From G958296245 sp965262055 (GTDB lineage: Bacteria; Chloroflexota; Dehalococcoidia; Lucifugimonadales; G958296245): DNA of 64,000 nt. The notes under the pieces were generated by a model, which ran no database searches, was not told where the DNA came from, and saw nothing but the letters and a program-made list of their open reading frames with translations. Shown one piece after another: positions 16,901 through 23,634 of this stretch; position 1 is the stretch's first letter, and the number at the start of each line of letters is the position of its first letter. Where the stretch lies: NCBI GenBank assembly GCA_965262055.1, contig CBDHEI010000002.1, positions 2,046,001 to 2,110,000 on the forward strand, read 5' to 3'. A program made the position numbers and the translations under genes.

Positions 16901-16911
16901 GCACCTCATGA
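13909..16911 (+). CDS. hsdR: HsdR, type I restriction enzyme endonuclease/translocase subunit
   Basis: 1000 aa, starting with GTG. The N-terminal nuclease domain has QIDLMYGTPSP and the ExK motif FELKNSLTKQ near residue 170. The SF2 translocase has Walker A SAGSGKSNSIAW near residue 322, DEAHSSQGG (motif II) near 424, FTATPKNKT (motif III) and the later motif TGYDEPLLHTMYVDK. A C-terminal helical domain binds the HsdM-HsdS core. With HsdM and HsdS it makes a DNA-translocating nuclease that cuts unmodified DNA. It is separated from hsdS by about 3 kb of IS and toxin-antitoxin genes. Confidence 0.96.
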   Translation: MTTDTTEKGLESLICTALTGAACDPAQEGVTRERPSTYGAGWICGDPRDYDREYCVDLAQLSAFLHATQRRAAESLDLGRDIPTRRIFLARLQGEVTKRGTIDVLRKGVKHGPHQIDLMYGTPSPGNEKAKARYGQNRFSVTRQLRYSRDQTQLALDLCLFVNGLPVATFELKNSLTKQTVDDAVEQYKRDRHPSEKLFELGRCLVHFAVDDHEVRFCTHLKGKASWFLPFNRGWNDGAGNPPNPNGLKTDYLWKQVLTRDGLTDIIENYAQVVESKDEKTGRRKREQLWPRYHQLDVVRGLLADASTRGVGPKYLIQHSAGSGKSNSIAWLAHQLIGLEQDGKALFDSAIVVTDRKILDRQIRDTIKQFAQVGSVVGHAESSSNLRTLLQEGKRIVITTVQKFPFILDAIGNEHRRRFAIIIDEAHSSQGGRAAAFMSMALGQAGVEEVEETAEDKINRLMESKKLLPNASYFAFTATPKNKTLEIFGDPSPEGGNTRHLPFHVYTMKQAIQEGFIIDVLEHYTPVNSYYRLVKTVEGDPEFDIKRAGKKLRRYVEDNDHAIRLKAEIMVDHFHEQVDGLRKIGGQARAMVVTSSIKRAIEYYYAIRSYLEERKSPYKAIAAFSGEHEHDGAKVTEASLNGFSSNLIADRIQEDPFLVCADKFQTGYDEPLLHTMYVDKALSGVRAVQTLSRLNRAHPKKHDAFVLDFSNDADIIQHSFADYYRATILAEETDPNKLHDLKAALDGYQVYSPAQVEDLVEKYLSEAGRDRLDPILDRCVALYREQLDEDGQVEFKGNAKAFLRAYGFLAAILPYTYAEWEKLSIFLTFLVPKLPAPVEDDLSKGILEAIDMDSYRVEKQAARDIQLPDEDAEIGPVPTDGGGQKPEPEMDRLSNIVRDFNDRFGNVEWKDQDKIEKAILEELPAKVAGNSAYQNAMANSDEQNARIEHDKALQHAITDYLSDPTELFKQFSDNESFRRWLSETVFAITYRRSPAASSTS

Positions 16912-17067
16912 CCCCGAGCCCGCCTCGCGCATGGGCGCCATGCACACGGCGTTGCCCTTAAATGCCGGCGATCTGCAGGAACACACCTGGTCGATGATGT
17001 GGTCGCTCATGTCGTTCGGATGCGACGTCACACCCGTAGTGGCAGCGCCCTTAGTAGAGTCCCAGGG
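16912..17067. other. intergenic stretch between hsdR and the IS256 element
   Basis: 156 bases with no supported gene. A short open frame from 16932 reads MGAMHTALPLNAGDLQEHTW and stays open toward the IS edge, so it could be the 5' stub of a gene cut by the element. Nothing in it is recognisable. No repeat or terminator is obvious. Confidence 0.3.
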
Positions 17068-18408
17068 AGTGGTGTAAGAGGGAGAGGGTCTGGAGAAAGA
17101 GAGACCACCGCGTCATCCTTAGCGGGCAAAGAAGAAAGCTCGAGGAAGGAGGACAACGGTGGTCAAGGAAAAGATGGACCTGCTGGAGCTGTTGCGCAAG
17201 GGGGGAATGGACGGTGACGTGGACTTTCTACGGGAGGCTCTGAGAGTGCTGGTAGAGGGGATCATGGATGCGGAGGTGTCTGCCAGGATCGGTGCTGAGT
17301 ATGGAGAACGGAGCCCTGAGCGGGTGACCCAGCGCAACGGGTATCGGTCCCGGGCGTGGGATACCCGGGTGGGGACTATGGAGCTGCACATCCCGAAGCT
17401 TCGAGAGGGGAGCTACTTCCCGAGCCTGCTGGAGCCACGGCGTCGCAGCGAGCGAGCTCTGCTGGCGGTCATACAGCAGGCCTACGTGGAAGGGGTATCC
17501 ACAAGGCGGGTGGATGACCTGGTCAAGGCCCTAGGGTGTGAGGGCATCTCCAAGAGCCAGGTGTCGCGCATCTGTCAGGATCTGGACGTGGTGGTGGATG
17601 GCTTCCTGGGCCGTCCGCTGGACGGTGGACCCTACCCTTACCTGTGGCTGGACGCACTGACCCAGAAGGTCAGGGAGGACGGCAGGATCGTCAACGTCAG
17701 CGTGGTGGTGGCAACGGCGGTCAATGGCGAGGGCAAGCGGGAGATCATTGGGATGGACGTCGGTACCAGTGAAGACGGCGCCTTCTGGCTGGCCTTCCTA
17801 CGCTCGCTGTCCGCCAGAGGCCTCAGCGGGGTGGAGCTGGTGGTCTCGGACGCTCATCAGGGACTCCGCGGCGCCATCGCCGCAGTCTTCGGCGGAGCCA
17901 GCTGGCAACGGTGCCGCACCCACTTCATGACCAACCTGCTCACTCGGGTACCCAGAAGAGTCCAACCATGGGTGGCCACCATGGTCCGCACCATCTACCA
18001 GCAACCCTCCCCCGATGAGGTACACGCCCAACTCGACAGGGTGACCGATCAACTCGGAGACCGGTTCCCTCAGGTGGCCTCTCTACTGGACGAGGCTGGA
18101 CCCGATATCCTGGCCTTCTCCAGCTTCCCTGTCCCCCACTGGAAGAAGATCTGGTCCAACAACCCCCTGGAGCGCCTCAACAAGGAGATCAGACGTCGCA
18201 CCGATGTCGTGGGCATCTTCCCTAACCGACCAGCCGCGCGTCGCCTGGTTGGCGCCGTCCTGGCTGAACAGCACGACGAATGGGCCGTTGGCCGCCGATA
18301 CCTCACACCCGCCATTCTGATCCTAAACGAAGCTCTTCCGGAGGCCGATCTCGCCGAGGCGACTGCGGCTTAGACAACATCAACAGGATGACGCACTCTT
18401 ACACCACT
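17068..18408 (+). mobile_element. IS256-family insertion sequence, about 1341 bp
   Basis: The inverted ends AGTGGTGTAAGAG (17068-17080) and CTCTTACACCACT (18396-18408) bracket an intact transposase gene. No 8-9 bp target duplication is visible at the flanks, so either the ends are a little further out or the flanks were rearranged after insertion. The element lies at the border between the hsd island and the conserved rpsF operon. Confidence 0.85.
17159..18373 (+). CDS. IS256-family (mutator-type) transposase
   Basis: 404 aa, starting with GTG, with an AGGAGG-type site upstream. The DDE residues lie in YLWLDALTQKVRE (about residue 163), VVSDAHQGLRGAI (about 240) and WSNNPLERLNKEIRRRTDVV (about 345). 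The Cys/His pair in WQRCRTHFMTN is typical of the family. The N-terminus holds the DNA-binding region (ALRVLVEGIMDAEVSARIGA). The gene is apparently complete and could be active. Confidence 0.95.
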   Translation: MVKEKMDLLELLRKGGMDGDVDFLREALRVLVEGIMDAEVSARIGAEYGERSPERVTQRNGYRSRAWDTRVGTMELHIPKLREGSYFPSLLEPRRRSERALLAVIQQAYVEGVSTRRVDDLVKALGCEGISKSQVSRICQDLDVVVDGFLGRPLDGGPYPYLWLDALTQKVREDGRIVNVSVVVATAVNGEGKREIIGMDVGTSEDGAFWLAFLRSLSARGLSGVELVVSDAHQGLRGAIAAVFGGASWQRCRTHFMTNLLTRVPRRVQPWVATMVRTIYQQPSPDEVHAQLDRVTDQLGDRFPQVASLLDEAGPDILAFSSFPVPHWKKIWSNNPLERLNKEIRRRTDVVGIFPNRPAARRLVGAVLAEQHDEWAVGRRYLTPAILILNEALPEADLAEATAA

Positions 18409-18790
18409 TGACGGGACGTGACCCAGCCCTTGTGGCTGCCCTCCCTGGCCCTGGACAGCTGCGGGCCGATACCGGCGCTTGACTCGCCCGAACACCCGTG
18501 CTACCATGTCCCCAATGTACAGCCTTGCCCCCACGCCGGCGGCCCGGCGCCCCACCCCCGAAGAGCGCCCGGAGCACTGTTCCAATTCTGTTCCAATTCT
18601 GCTCAAATCTTCTCACCCGCGCTCCATTCGTGTACCAAATCCGCTCCGGAGCGCCCCCGAATGTCCTGAGGCCCACATACGAAACGGAACAAAATGGAAC
18701 AGAATGGAACACTTTTTCGGGGTCGCGCCCCCCGGACCGGCCCAAACAGCTACCCAGGGGACCCGCCTCCATGCCTCTCCACTTCCGTCA

Positions 18791-18808
18791 TTCCCGCGAA
18801 AGCGGGAA
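18791..18808. repeat. palindrome TTCCCGC-GAAA-GCGGGAA
   Basis: A perfect 7-bp stem capped by a GAAA tetraloop. Sequences of the form GTCATTCCCGCGAAAGCGGG are common intergenic palindromes in many bacterial genomes (general knowledge). One copy is seen in this window. Confidence 0.6.
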
Positions 18809-18840
18809 CCCATCCCCAGTATGGTGCGTCTCCCTTCGGA

Positions 18841-18907
18841 AACTGTTCAGACTCCGTGAGATCCGAAGGGGGGGTCCAGAGGGGGTTTTCCCTATGTCTG
18901 AACAGTT
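18841..18907. repeat. 67-bp inverted-repeat element (AACTGTTCAGAC ends), copy A
   Basis: It is bounded by AACTGTTCAGAC (18841-18852) and its exact reverse complement GTCTGAACAGTT (18896-18907). The left inner flank (CTCCGTGAGATCCGAAGGG) also matches the inner flank of the right end of copy B at 29517-29687, read in reverse. There is no coding potential. It looks like a small non-autonomous element or a structured RNA unit. Confidence 0.7.
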
Positions 18908-18944
18908 ACTCTCTCCGCGCCAAGTGCCGCCGCTACGCCTGCCA

Positions 18945-18953
18945 TGCTATAAT
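18945..18953 (+). promoter_or_regulatory. extended -10 promoter of the rpsF operon
   Basis: TGCTATAAT (18945-18953) is a perfect extended -10 element (TGn plus TATAAT). No good -35 lies 16-18 bases upstream, as expected for extended -10 promoters. It is 36 bases before the rpsF GTG start, with the ribosome site in between. Confidence 0.6.
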
Positions 18954-18989
18954 CCTCGTTGGCCTGTTCGCATGGCATAGGGAGGGAAA

Positions 18990-19286
18990 GTGGTAGCACA
19001 GTTGGTACGTAACTATGAGGTCGTGGTGTTGCTGAACCCCGAGATGACCGAGGACGAGATCGCCGAGGCCGTTAAGGGCGTCGACGGCATGATCGAGGAG
19101 CACGGCGGCGAAGTCACCGAGCACGAGAACTGGGGACTCAAGAGGCTTGCGTTCCCCGTGGAGAACTTCAGCGAGGGCATCTACGTGCTCACGAGGTTCT
19201 CCCTGGAACCCTCGTCCGCCGGGGAGCTGAGCCGCAACTTCAAGGCGTCTGAGAGCATCCTGAGATTCCTCATGACGAAGACGTAG
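18990..19286 (+). CDS. rpsF: ribosomal protein bS6
   Basis: 98 aa, starting with GTG, with AGGGAGGG upstream. The ferredoxin-like S6 fold is clear: RNYEVVVLLNPEMTEDEI, HGGEVTEHENWGLKRLAFPVENFSEGIYVL and the final FKASESILRFLMTK. It binds 16S rRNA with bS18 on the small-subunit platform. It is the first gene of rpsF-ssb-rpsR, the standard bacterial order. Confidence 0.97.
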   Translation: MVAQLVRNYEVVVLLNPEMTEDEIAEAVKGVDGMIEEHGGEVTEHENWGLKRLAFPVENFSEGIYVLTRFSLEPSSAGELSRNFKASESILRFLMTKT

Positions 19287-19320
19287 CCCCCTCGACCGTT
19301 CGCAGGAGGTCTCGCACCTG

Positions 19321-19779
19321 ATGACCCTCAACAAGATGATCGTTATCGGAAACGTAGGCTCCGACCCGGAGATGCGCTACACGCCCAACGGCAGCGCCGT
19401 CACCAACTTCAGCGTTGCGGCGAACAGAAGATACACGACCGCCGAGGGCGAGCAGCGTGAGGAGACCGAGTGGTTCAGGGTCGCGGCCTGGAATAGGCTT
19501 GCCGAGACCTGCAACCAGTACGTCACCAAGGGGATGAAGATATACGTGGAGGGACGGCTGAGTAGCAGCCCCTACATCACGCGGGACGGGCAGGCCCGCG
19601 CGGGAAACGAGATAAGCGCCTTCGAGGTCAAGTTCCTCAGCAGACCGGATGATGCCAACAGGCCGGGTGATGCCAACAGGCCCGGTGACGCCAACAGGCC
19701 CGCCGCCGGCGGCCCCGAGGCCGGACCTCCCGGGGATCTGGCACCTGGATCCGACGCCGTCGACGACCTGCCCTGGTAG
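19321..19779 (+). CDS. ssb: single-stranded DNA-binding protein
   Basis: 152 aa. The OB fold covers about residues 1-105 (LNKMIVIGNVGSDPEMRYTPNGSAVTNFSVA, EWFRVAAWNRLAETC, GMKIYVEGRL). The tail contains RPGDANRPGDANRP, coded by near-exact 18-bp repeats around 19650-19700, and ends in the acidic tip DAVDDLPW. That tip is the site that normally recruits replication and repair proteins; the usual final Phe is replaced by Trp. It lies between rpsF and rpsR. Confidence 0.97.
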   Translation: MTLNKMIVIGNVGSDPEMRYTPNGSAVTNFSVAANRRYTTAEGEQREETEWFRVAAWNRLAETCNQYVTKGMKIYVEGRLSSSPYITRDGQARAGNEISAFEVKFLSRPDDANRPGDANRPGDANRPAAGGPEAGPPGDLAPGSDAVDDLPW

Positions 19780-19810
19780 CGGCAGAATAGTGACAGGAAG
19801 GTAATAGCCA

Positions 19811-20155
19811 TTGACCACAGAGCAGTCATCTAGGCCATCCTACGGGCCGTCGAGAGGGCCGTCAGGGCGTCCCGGCGGGGCTGGTGGTAGGCCGCCGCCT
19901 AGAGGAGCAGGGGGGCGTCGCCCCCGGTTCTACACGCGCAGGAAGGTTTGCGGCTTCTGCGTCAACAAGATCAAGCACGTCGACTACAAGGACGTCTCTG
20001 CCATACGGCGCTACCTCTCCGACGAGTCGAAGATTGAGTCCCGCCGCAAGACCGGCGTCTGCTCCAGGCACCAACGCATGCTCGCCCTGGCCATAAAGCG
20101 GGCCCGCCACCTTGCCATGCTCCCCTTCGCCCGCGGCCACAGGGGCGGCTACTAG
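19811..20155 (+). CDS. rpsR: ribosomal protein bS18 with Gly/Pro/Arg-rich N-terminal extension
   Basis: 114 aa from a TTG start at 19811, with AGGAAGG upstream. The bS18 core starts near residue 38 (RRPRFYTRRKVCGFCVNKIKHVDYKDV) and ends RARHLAMLPFARGHRGGY. CGFC with a later Cys (GVCSRHQR) suggests the zinc-binding (C+) form. About 38 extra residues at the N-terminus are Gly, Pro, Arg and Ser-rich and likely disordered. A structured repeat (copy 1) begins at its TAG stop. Confidence 0.95.
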   Translation: MTTEQSSRPSYGPSRGPSGRPGGAGGRPPPRGAGGRRPRFYTRRKVCGFCVNKIKHVDYKDVSAIRRYLSDESKIESRRKTGVCSRHQRMLALAIKRARHLAMLPFARGHRGGY

Positions 20156-20312
20156 CCGCTCGCGTCCCAGGCTGCTGAGAAACGGGGAGTGCAGAGGGGC
20201 AGAGCCCCTTTGCCGGGAGTCTGAGGGTGTCCCTCAGATATAAATCTCTCCCCCTTCCTGTGAAGGAAGAGGCCTGAAAGAAGGTCTGGGAGGAGTTCTC
20301 CCAGCCTGGCAG
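20152..20312. repeat. structured dispersed repeat (CTAG-ended family), copy 1
   Basis: The core GAGGGGCAGAGCCCCTTTGC followed by CGGGAGTCTGAGGGTGTCCC and TCAGATATAA is shared with copies at 22585, 44766 and 58136. Two hairpins can be drawn: GGGGC-AGA-GCCCC and TCTGAGGG-TG-TCCCTCAGA. A distal arm pairs TTCC..GGAA and CTGGGAGGAGTTCTCCCAG. The left end coincides with the CTAG at the rpsR stop. It has no coding potential and lies upstream of the ArsC-like gene. Confidence 0.85.
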
Positions 20313-20324
20313 TTGAGGTCTACC

Positions 20325-20678
20325 ATGCCCAGAGCAGTCTTCTACACCTGGGGACGCTGAAGCTCCTGCCGTCAGGCGAGAGCGTGGCTCTTGCGGGAAG
20401 GTGTCGAGCTGGAGGAGAGGGACTTCTTCAAGGACCCGCTCTCCGAGGAGGAGCTACGCGCCCTGCTGCGGGGAGGACAGGTTTCGGACGTCTTCTCCTG
20501 GAACAGCCCCTCCTTCAAGAAGCTGGGGCTCGATAAGGATACCCTCGACGACGACCGGCTCATCGCCATGATGCTCGAAGAGCCCAGGCTCATCAAGCGC
20601 CCGCTCGTTCTGGTGGACGGCAGCCTGGTCCAGGGCAGAGACAAGGCAGGGCTGTCGCACGCCCTCGGTCTGGGTTAA
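20325..20678 (+). CDS. ArsC/Spx-family thioredoxin-fold protein, probable selenoprotein (UGA = Sec at residue 12)
   Basis: Reading from the ATG at 20325 (GAGG about eight bases upstream) gives MPRAVFYTWGR, then TGA (20358-20360), then SSCRQARAWLLREGVELEERDFFKD in the same frame to a stop at 20678. With the TGA read as one residue the product is 117 aa, the normal ArsC/Spx/YffB length. It keeps the family pattern FYT-x3-(C)-x2-CR-x-A, with UGA exactly at the first redox Cys, giving a U-x-x-C site with Cys15 as partner. A hairpin 15 bases after the UGA fits a bacterial SECIS. The family reduces or binds thiols and arsenate; the substrate is not assigned. The alternative is a pseudogene, or a shorter protein from TTG 20391 lacking the active site. 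Confidence 0.75.
20376..20394 (+). promoter_or_regulatory. SECIS-like hairpin after the in-frame UGA
   Basis: GCGAGAGC (20376-20383) pairs with GCTCTTGC (20387-20394) over eight pairs, one of them G-U, leaving loop GUG. The first loop G is 24 bases after the UGA, within the 16-37 base window of the bacterial SECIS model, which also asks for a G in the first two loop positions. The stem lies inside the coding frame, as in bacterial selenoprotein mRNAs. Confidence 0.6.
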
Positions 20679-20719
20679 GCGCGATAGCCCCGCTGCCTGC
20701 TTCGCTTTCGGTGGTCTAC

Positions 20720-21247
20720 TTAGGAAGCCACCGCTGTCGCCATTGCGGGCTCGGACGGAGTCCTTATGCCGAGGGCGTCGATCCCCCTGCGGACCTGTCC
20801 GAGCTGGCTGGCCAGCCGCTCCTCCAGGTTGAAGAGGCTCTCCCGCGCGTACTGGTCGGCGCCCTCGCGCCGGGACGCCGCGATCTTCTCGGCCTCGCCG
20901 ACGATGCGGAAGGCGTTCCGCTGCGCCTCCTGCACGATATGGTTCGCATCCTGGACCGCCTCCTGGTTGATGTTCTCGGCCTTCTCCTGGGTTACGCGGA
21001 TGATCTCGGCGTCGCCCACCTTGGCGGCATGCTCCTCCATGGCGGAGGACTTGATGGCCTCGGCCTCCCTCATCGCCGTCTCTTTCACCCGCCGCGCCTC
21101 CAGGAGAGACTGGTTGAGGATGCTCTCCTTCTGCGTCAGGATCTCCTGGGCCTCCAGCATGTCCGAGGGCACCGAGGCGCTCACGTGCTGCCTGATCCTC
21201 TCGAGCCTTTCCGCCTCGACCATCACCTTGCCCCGCAGGCCGGGCAC
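20720..21247 (-). CDS. coiled-coil DivIVA-like protein
   Basis: 175 aa from a GTG at 21245-21247. Residues 30-140 are an almost continuous Ala/Glu/Gln-rich helix (EAQEILTQKESILNQSLLEA, VGDAEIIRVTQEKAENI), typical of DivIVA- or ATPase-B-like coiled coils. The open frame reaches further upstream: EIEQIVKEIEEIADSASR precedes the GTG and looks native, starting at an ATA codon (21302-21304) behind GGGGGTGA and just after a TGA. So the true start may be a rare AUA, making 194 aa. It lies 15-70 bases after coaD on the same strand. A role in cell envelope or division is only inferred. Confidence 0.75.
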   Translation of the reverse strand: MPGLRGKVMVEAERLERIRQHVSASVPSDMLEAQEILTQKESILNQSLLEARRVKETAMREAEAIKSSAMEEHAAKVGDAEIIRVTQEKAENINQEAVQDANHIVQEAQRNAFRIVGEAEKIAASRREGADQYARESLFNLEERLASQLGQVRRGIDALGIRTPSEPAMATAVAS

Positions 21248-21319
21248 TCTGGATGCCGAATCCGCAATCTCCTCGATTTCCTTAACGATCTGTTCGATTT
21301 CTATGGCTCACCCCCTGTT

Positions 21320-21814
21320 TTAGGTCTCCCGAGAGACCATCTTGAACTTAGCTTCTAGCCCCGTTGCCACCTGAGGGGGGACAAGGCTGCGGATGTCCCC
21401 CGTCATTCTCGCGACTTCCTTTATGCGGCTGGAGTAGACGAACTGGTACTGCAGGGCGCTCATCATGCAAACGACGTCCACCTCCGGGTCCAGGGTCCGC
21501 CACATCAGGGCCATCTCGAACTCGTTCTCGAAGTCGAAGCCGGCCCTTAACCCCCTGACGATGAACTGCGCGCCCACCTTCCTGGCGAACTTGACGGCAA
21601 GCCCCTTGAAAGGGACCACGTCGACGTTCGGTATGTCCGCCACCGACGCCTTGAACAACTCCACCCTCTCTTCCGTCGAGAAGAGCAACGACTTCGGAGG
21701 CGATTCGTACACCGCGACTAGGAGGCGGTCGAACAGCCGCGAGGCCCTGGTCACTATGTCCAGGTGCCCGTTGTGGACCGGGTCGAAGGTCCCCGGATAG
21801 ACGGCGTCAGCCAT
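21320..21814 (-). CDS. coaD: phosphopantetheine adenylyltransferase
   Basis: 164 aa from the ATG at 21812-21814, which has GGAGG upstream; an ATG four codons earlier is less likely. It adenylates 4'-phosphopantetheine in coenzyme A synthesis. The nucleotidyltransferase motif GTFDPVHNGHLD is at residues 8-19, then KSLLFSTEERVELF, IVRGLRAGFDFENEFEMALM and the SSRIKEVARMTGDI signature near the C-terminus. The start overlaps the end of rsmD, a common gene pair. Confidence 0.97.
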   Translation of the reverse strand: MADAVYPGTFDPVHNGHLDIVTRASRLFDRLLVAVYESPPKSLLFSTEERVELFKASVADIPNVDVVPFKGLAVKFARKVGAQFIVRGLRAGFDFENEFEMALMWRTLDPEVDVVCMMSALQYQFVYSSRIKEVARMTGDIRSLVPPQVATGLEAKFKMVSRET

Positions 21815-22370
21815 CCTGGCCTCCAATCCCGAAGATGGAGAGAGCGGTGTCCCCGTAGGTCCTGTGCTCGCTCCTCACGAGGCGTCCATACGCGCTCTCG
21901 AGGGGCCGCCTCGAAGAGTGCTCCACGGCCACGATCCCCGCATCGCTCATCAGATTTCCGTCTCCAATCCTTTCCATCAGTCCTCGCCAGTCCTCCAGAT
22001 CGTAGGGCGGGTCCGCGAGGATGAGGTCGTAACCCCCCTCCAGCCCGTCCAGCGCCCTCGGCACCGCTCCTCTCCGTACTCGTCCCGTCTCGCCTAGCCC
22101 AAGCTCGTCGAGGCTTCTTCGTATCTCCCTGCAGCTTCCCCCGTGCACCTCGACGAAATCCGCCCGCACCGCCCCCCGGCTGAGCGCCTCCATTCCCAGC
22201 GCACCCGTCCCGGCAAACAGGTCCAGTACCCTCGCACCCTCCACCGCCTCGGCGCCCAGAATAGAGAAGAGGGCCGCCCGTACCCGCTCTGAGGTTGGCC
22301 TAAGGCCCTTGGATCGGGCCACCCTCAGACGCCGCCCTCTCAGTACACCCCCTGCTATTCTCGTTACCAC
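21807..22370 (-). CDS. rsmD: 16S rRNA (guanine(966)-N(2))-methyltransferase RsmD
   Basis: 187 aa from a GTG at 22368-22370, with CAGGAG upstream; a longer ATG frame adds 23 unconserved residues. RIAGGVLRGRRLRV and LRPTSERVRAALFSILG are the RsmD start signature. Motif I is VLDLFAGTGALGMEALSRGA and the catalytic motif is LILADPPYDL. It methylates G966 of 16S rRNA during assembly. It overlaps coaD by eight bases. Confidence 0.95.
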   Translation of the reverse strand: MVTRIAGGVLRGRRLRVARSKGLRPTSERVRAALFSILGAEAVEGARVLDLFAGTGALGMEALSRGAVRADFVEVHGGSCREIRRSLDELGLGETGRVRRGAVPRALDGLEGGYDLILADPPYDLEDWRGLMERIGDGNLMSDAGIVAVEHSSRRPLESAYGRLVRSEHRTYGDTALSIFGIGGQDG

Positions 22371-22584
22371 TCCGGGCGGACGCTCCTGTTCCTGTCGGCA
22401 CCCGTTAGCGCCTGTGAGTGTTGAGACGAATGCTAGCATCGGATTTCGAGGCCGTTAAAGGACTTTTCGGGCCTTTTTTTTGACAATGGCTATCCGCCGG
22501 ATGAAGATGCCAATGGCGGTCTTGAGGGGACGGAGGAACAGCCTGTCCCGCACCCCCATAAGGGGGCAGGTCTGCGTGGCGGAG
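22371..22584. other. intergenic region upstream of rsmD
   Basis: No gene is supported. It contains an eight-T run after a weak AAAGG/CCTTT pairing (about 22457-22481). No plus-strand gene lies upstream for it to terminate. The rest continues into repeat copy 2. Confidence 0.5.
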
Positions 22585-22747
22585 CTAGCAGAATGCTGAA
22601 TAGCGGGGAGTGCAGAGGGGCAGAGTCCCTTTGCCGGAAGTCTGAGAGCCCCCCGAAGGGGTGTCCCTCAGGTAAGACTTCTTTCTCTTTTCTTAGCAGA
22701 GACGAGCCAGAAAGAAAGTCTGGCAGTGTTCCTCCGCTGCCTGCTAG
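22585..22747. repeat. structured dispersed repeat (CTAG-ended family), copy 2
   Basis: It starts CTAGCAG (22585) and ends CTGCTAG (22741-22747). The core GAGGGGCAGAGTCCCTTTGC with CGGAAGTCTGAGAG and GTGTCCCTCAG matches copies 1, 3 and 4. It contains an extra AGCCCCCCGAAGGGGTG hairpin insertion. Its right CTAG supplies, on the minus strand, the TAG stop of sdhE. The core orientation is plus even though both neighbouring genes are minus. Confidence 0.85.
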
Positions 22748-23634
22748 GCGCCGATCGCGACCTCTGACAGCATCTTCTCCGTGGAGATGATGTGCTTGTT
22801 GAGCCGCATCGCCTTGGGCTCGATGCCCAAGGCCAGGCCGAGCATCTGGGGCAGATGCAGTATCGGCAGGTCTATCGGCTGGGCGTGCATGGCGGAGGCC
22901 TGGGGCTGGTAGCCGTCCAGGTTCAGATGGCACAGCGGGCACGGGGTGACCATGGCGTCGGCGCCCCTGCCCTTGGCGTCCGAAGTGTGGTTGGCGACCA
23001 TCTTGACGGCGTTGGTCTCGTTGACCATCAGGATCGGGAAGCCGCAGCACAGGGTCTTCCCCGGAAAGTCGACGACCTCCGCCCCGACCGCTTCGATGAC
23101 CTTCTCCAGCGAGTCTCGTCTCTCCGGCTTCTCGTCGAGCTCCAGCGCGGAGGAGGGACGGACGAGGTAGCAGCCGTAGAAGGGCGCCACCTTGAATCCG
23201 GTCAGCGGCCGAACGACCATGGACTTGAGCCTGTCCAGACCGACGTCCTCGACCAGCACCCAGAGCAGGTGCCTCGGGTCGGCGGTCCCCCTGTACTCCA
23301 ACCCCTCCTCGGCGAGATCGGCGTTGATCTCGGCCAGATACGCGGGGTCGGACTTGAGCCTATGGTTCGCTTGGGACATCACGCCCTGGCACGTGCTGCA
23401 GATGGTAATCAGGGGCAGCCCTGACCGCTCCGCCAGTGCGAAGGTCCGGGCGTTCAGCGTGTCGCCAAGCCGCTGGTTCTTCTCCTGTAGGACCCCGGAT
23501 CCCGTGCAGGATGCCGTCTTCATGGGCTCGAAGTCCAGCTCGATCCCTAGCCTTGAGCACGTTTCGATCGTGGCCGCGAACAGCTCGGGCGCGGCGCCGC
23601 GCGACACGCAGCCCGGATAGAATGCGTATGTCAT
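22744..23634 (-). CDS. sdhE: HdrB-like (CCG-domain) subunit of succinate dehydrogenase
   Basis: 296 aa from an ATG (23632-23634) that overlaps the sdhB stop (ATGA). Two CCG-type domains are visible. The first (YPGCVSRGAAPELFAATIETC; ASCTGSG; ICSTCQG) lacks the usual Cys-Cys pair. The second (FYGCYLVRP; TLCCGFP; TPCPLCHLNLD) is complete. This is the heterodisulfide-reductase-B-like subunit that replaces classical membrane anchors in type E complexes. The N-terminal 118 codons of the longer open frame lie over sdhB and are not real. No hydrophobic anchor gene is nearby. Confidence 0.85.
   Translation of the reverse strand: MTYAFYPGCVSRGAAPELFAATIETCSRLGIELDFEPMKTASCTGSGVLQEKNQRLGDTLNARTFALAERSGLPLITICSTCQGVMSQANHRLKSDPAYLAEINADLAEEGLEYRGTADPRHLLWVLVEDVGLDRLKSMVVRPLTGFKVAPFYGCYLVRPSSALELDEKPERRDSLEKVIEAVGAEVVDFPGKTLCCGFPILMVNETNAVKMVANHTSDAKGRGADAMVTPCPLCHLNLDGYQPQASAMHAQPIDLPILHLPQMLGLALGIEPKAMRLNKHIISTEKMLSEVAIGA

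Larger units (their letters stand above)
18409..18944. other. intergenic region with repeats, no gene
   Basis: About 540 bases without a supported gene. It contains TGTTCCAATTC twice in tandem (about 18578-18600), with a loosely complementary run of GGAACA/GGAACAGAAT about 100 bases downstream (18685-18710). It also contains a TTCCCGC-GAAA-GCGGGAA palindrome (18791-18808) and a 67-bp element with 12-bp inverted ends (18841-18907). Short open frames here have no ribosome site or domain. Confidence 0.6.

Noticed and set aside
17058..18417. Target site duplication for the IS256 element
   Set aside because: Flanks GAGTCCCAGGG and TGACGGGACGT do not match over 8-9 bases, so no duplication is claimed.
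20391..20678. A 95 aa gene starting at TTG 20391 instead of the selenoprotein reading
   Set aside because: It would begin inside helix 1, lose the CxxC/UxxC site and have no ribosome site; the upstream in-frame ATG with the family N-terminus fits better.
22456..22481. T-run after AAAGG/CCTTT as an intrinsic terminator
   Set aside because: The stem is weak, and no plus-strand gene lies upstream that it could terminate.
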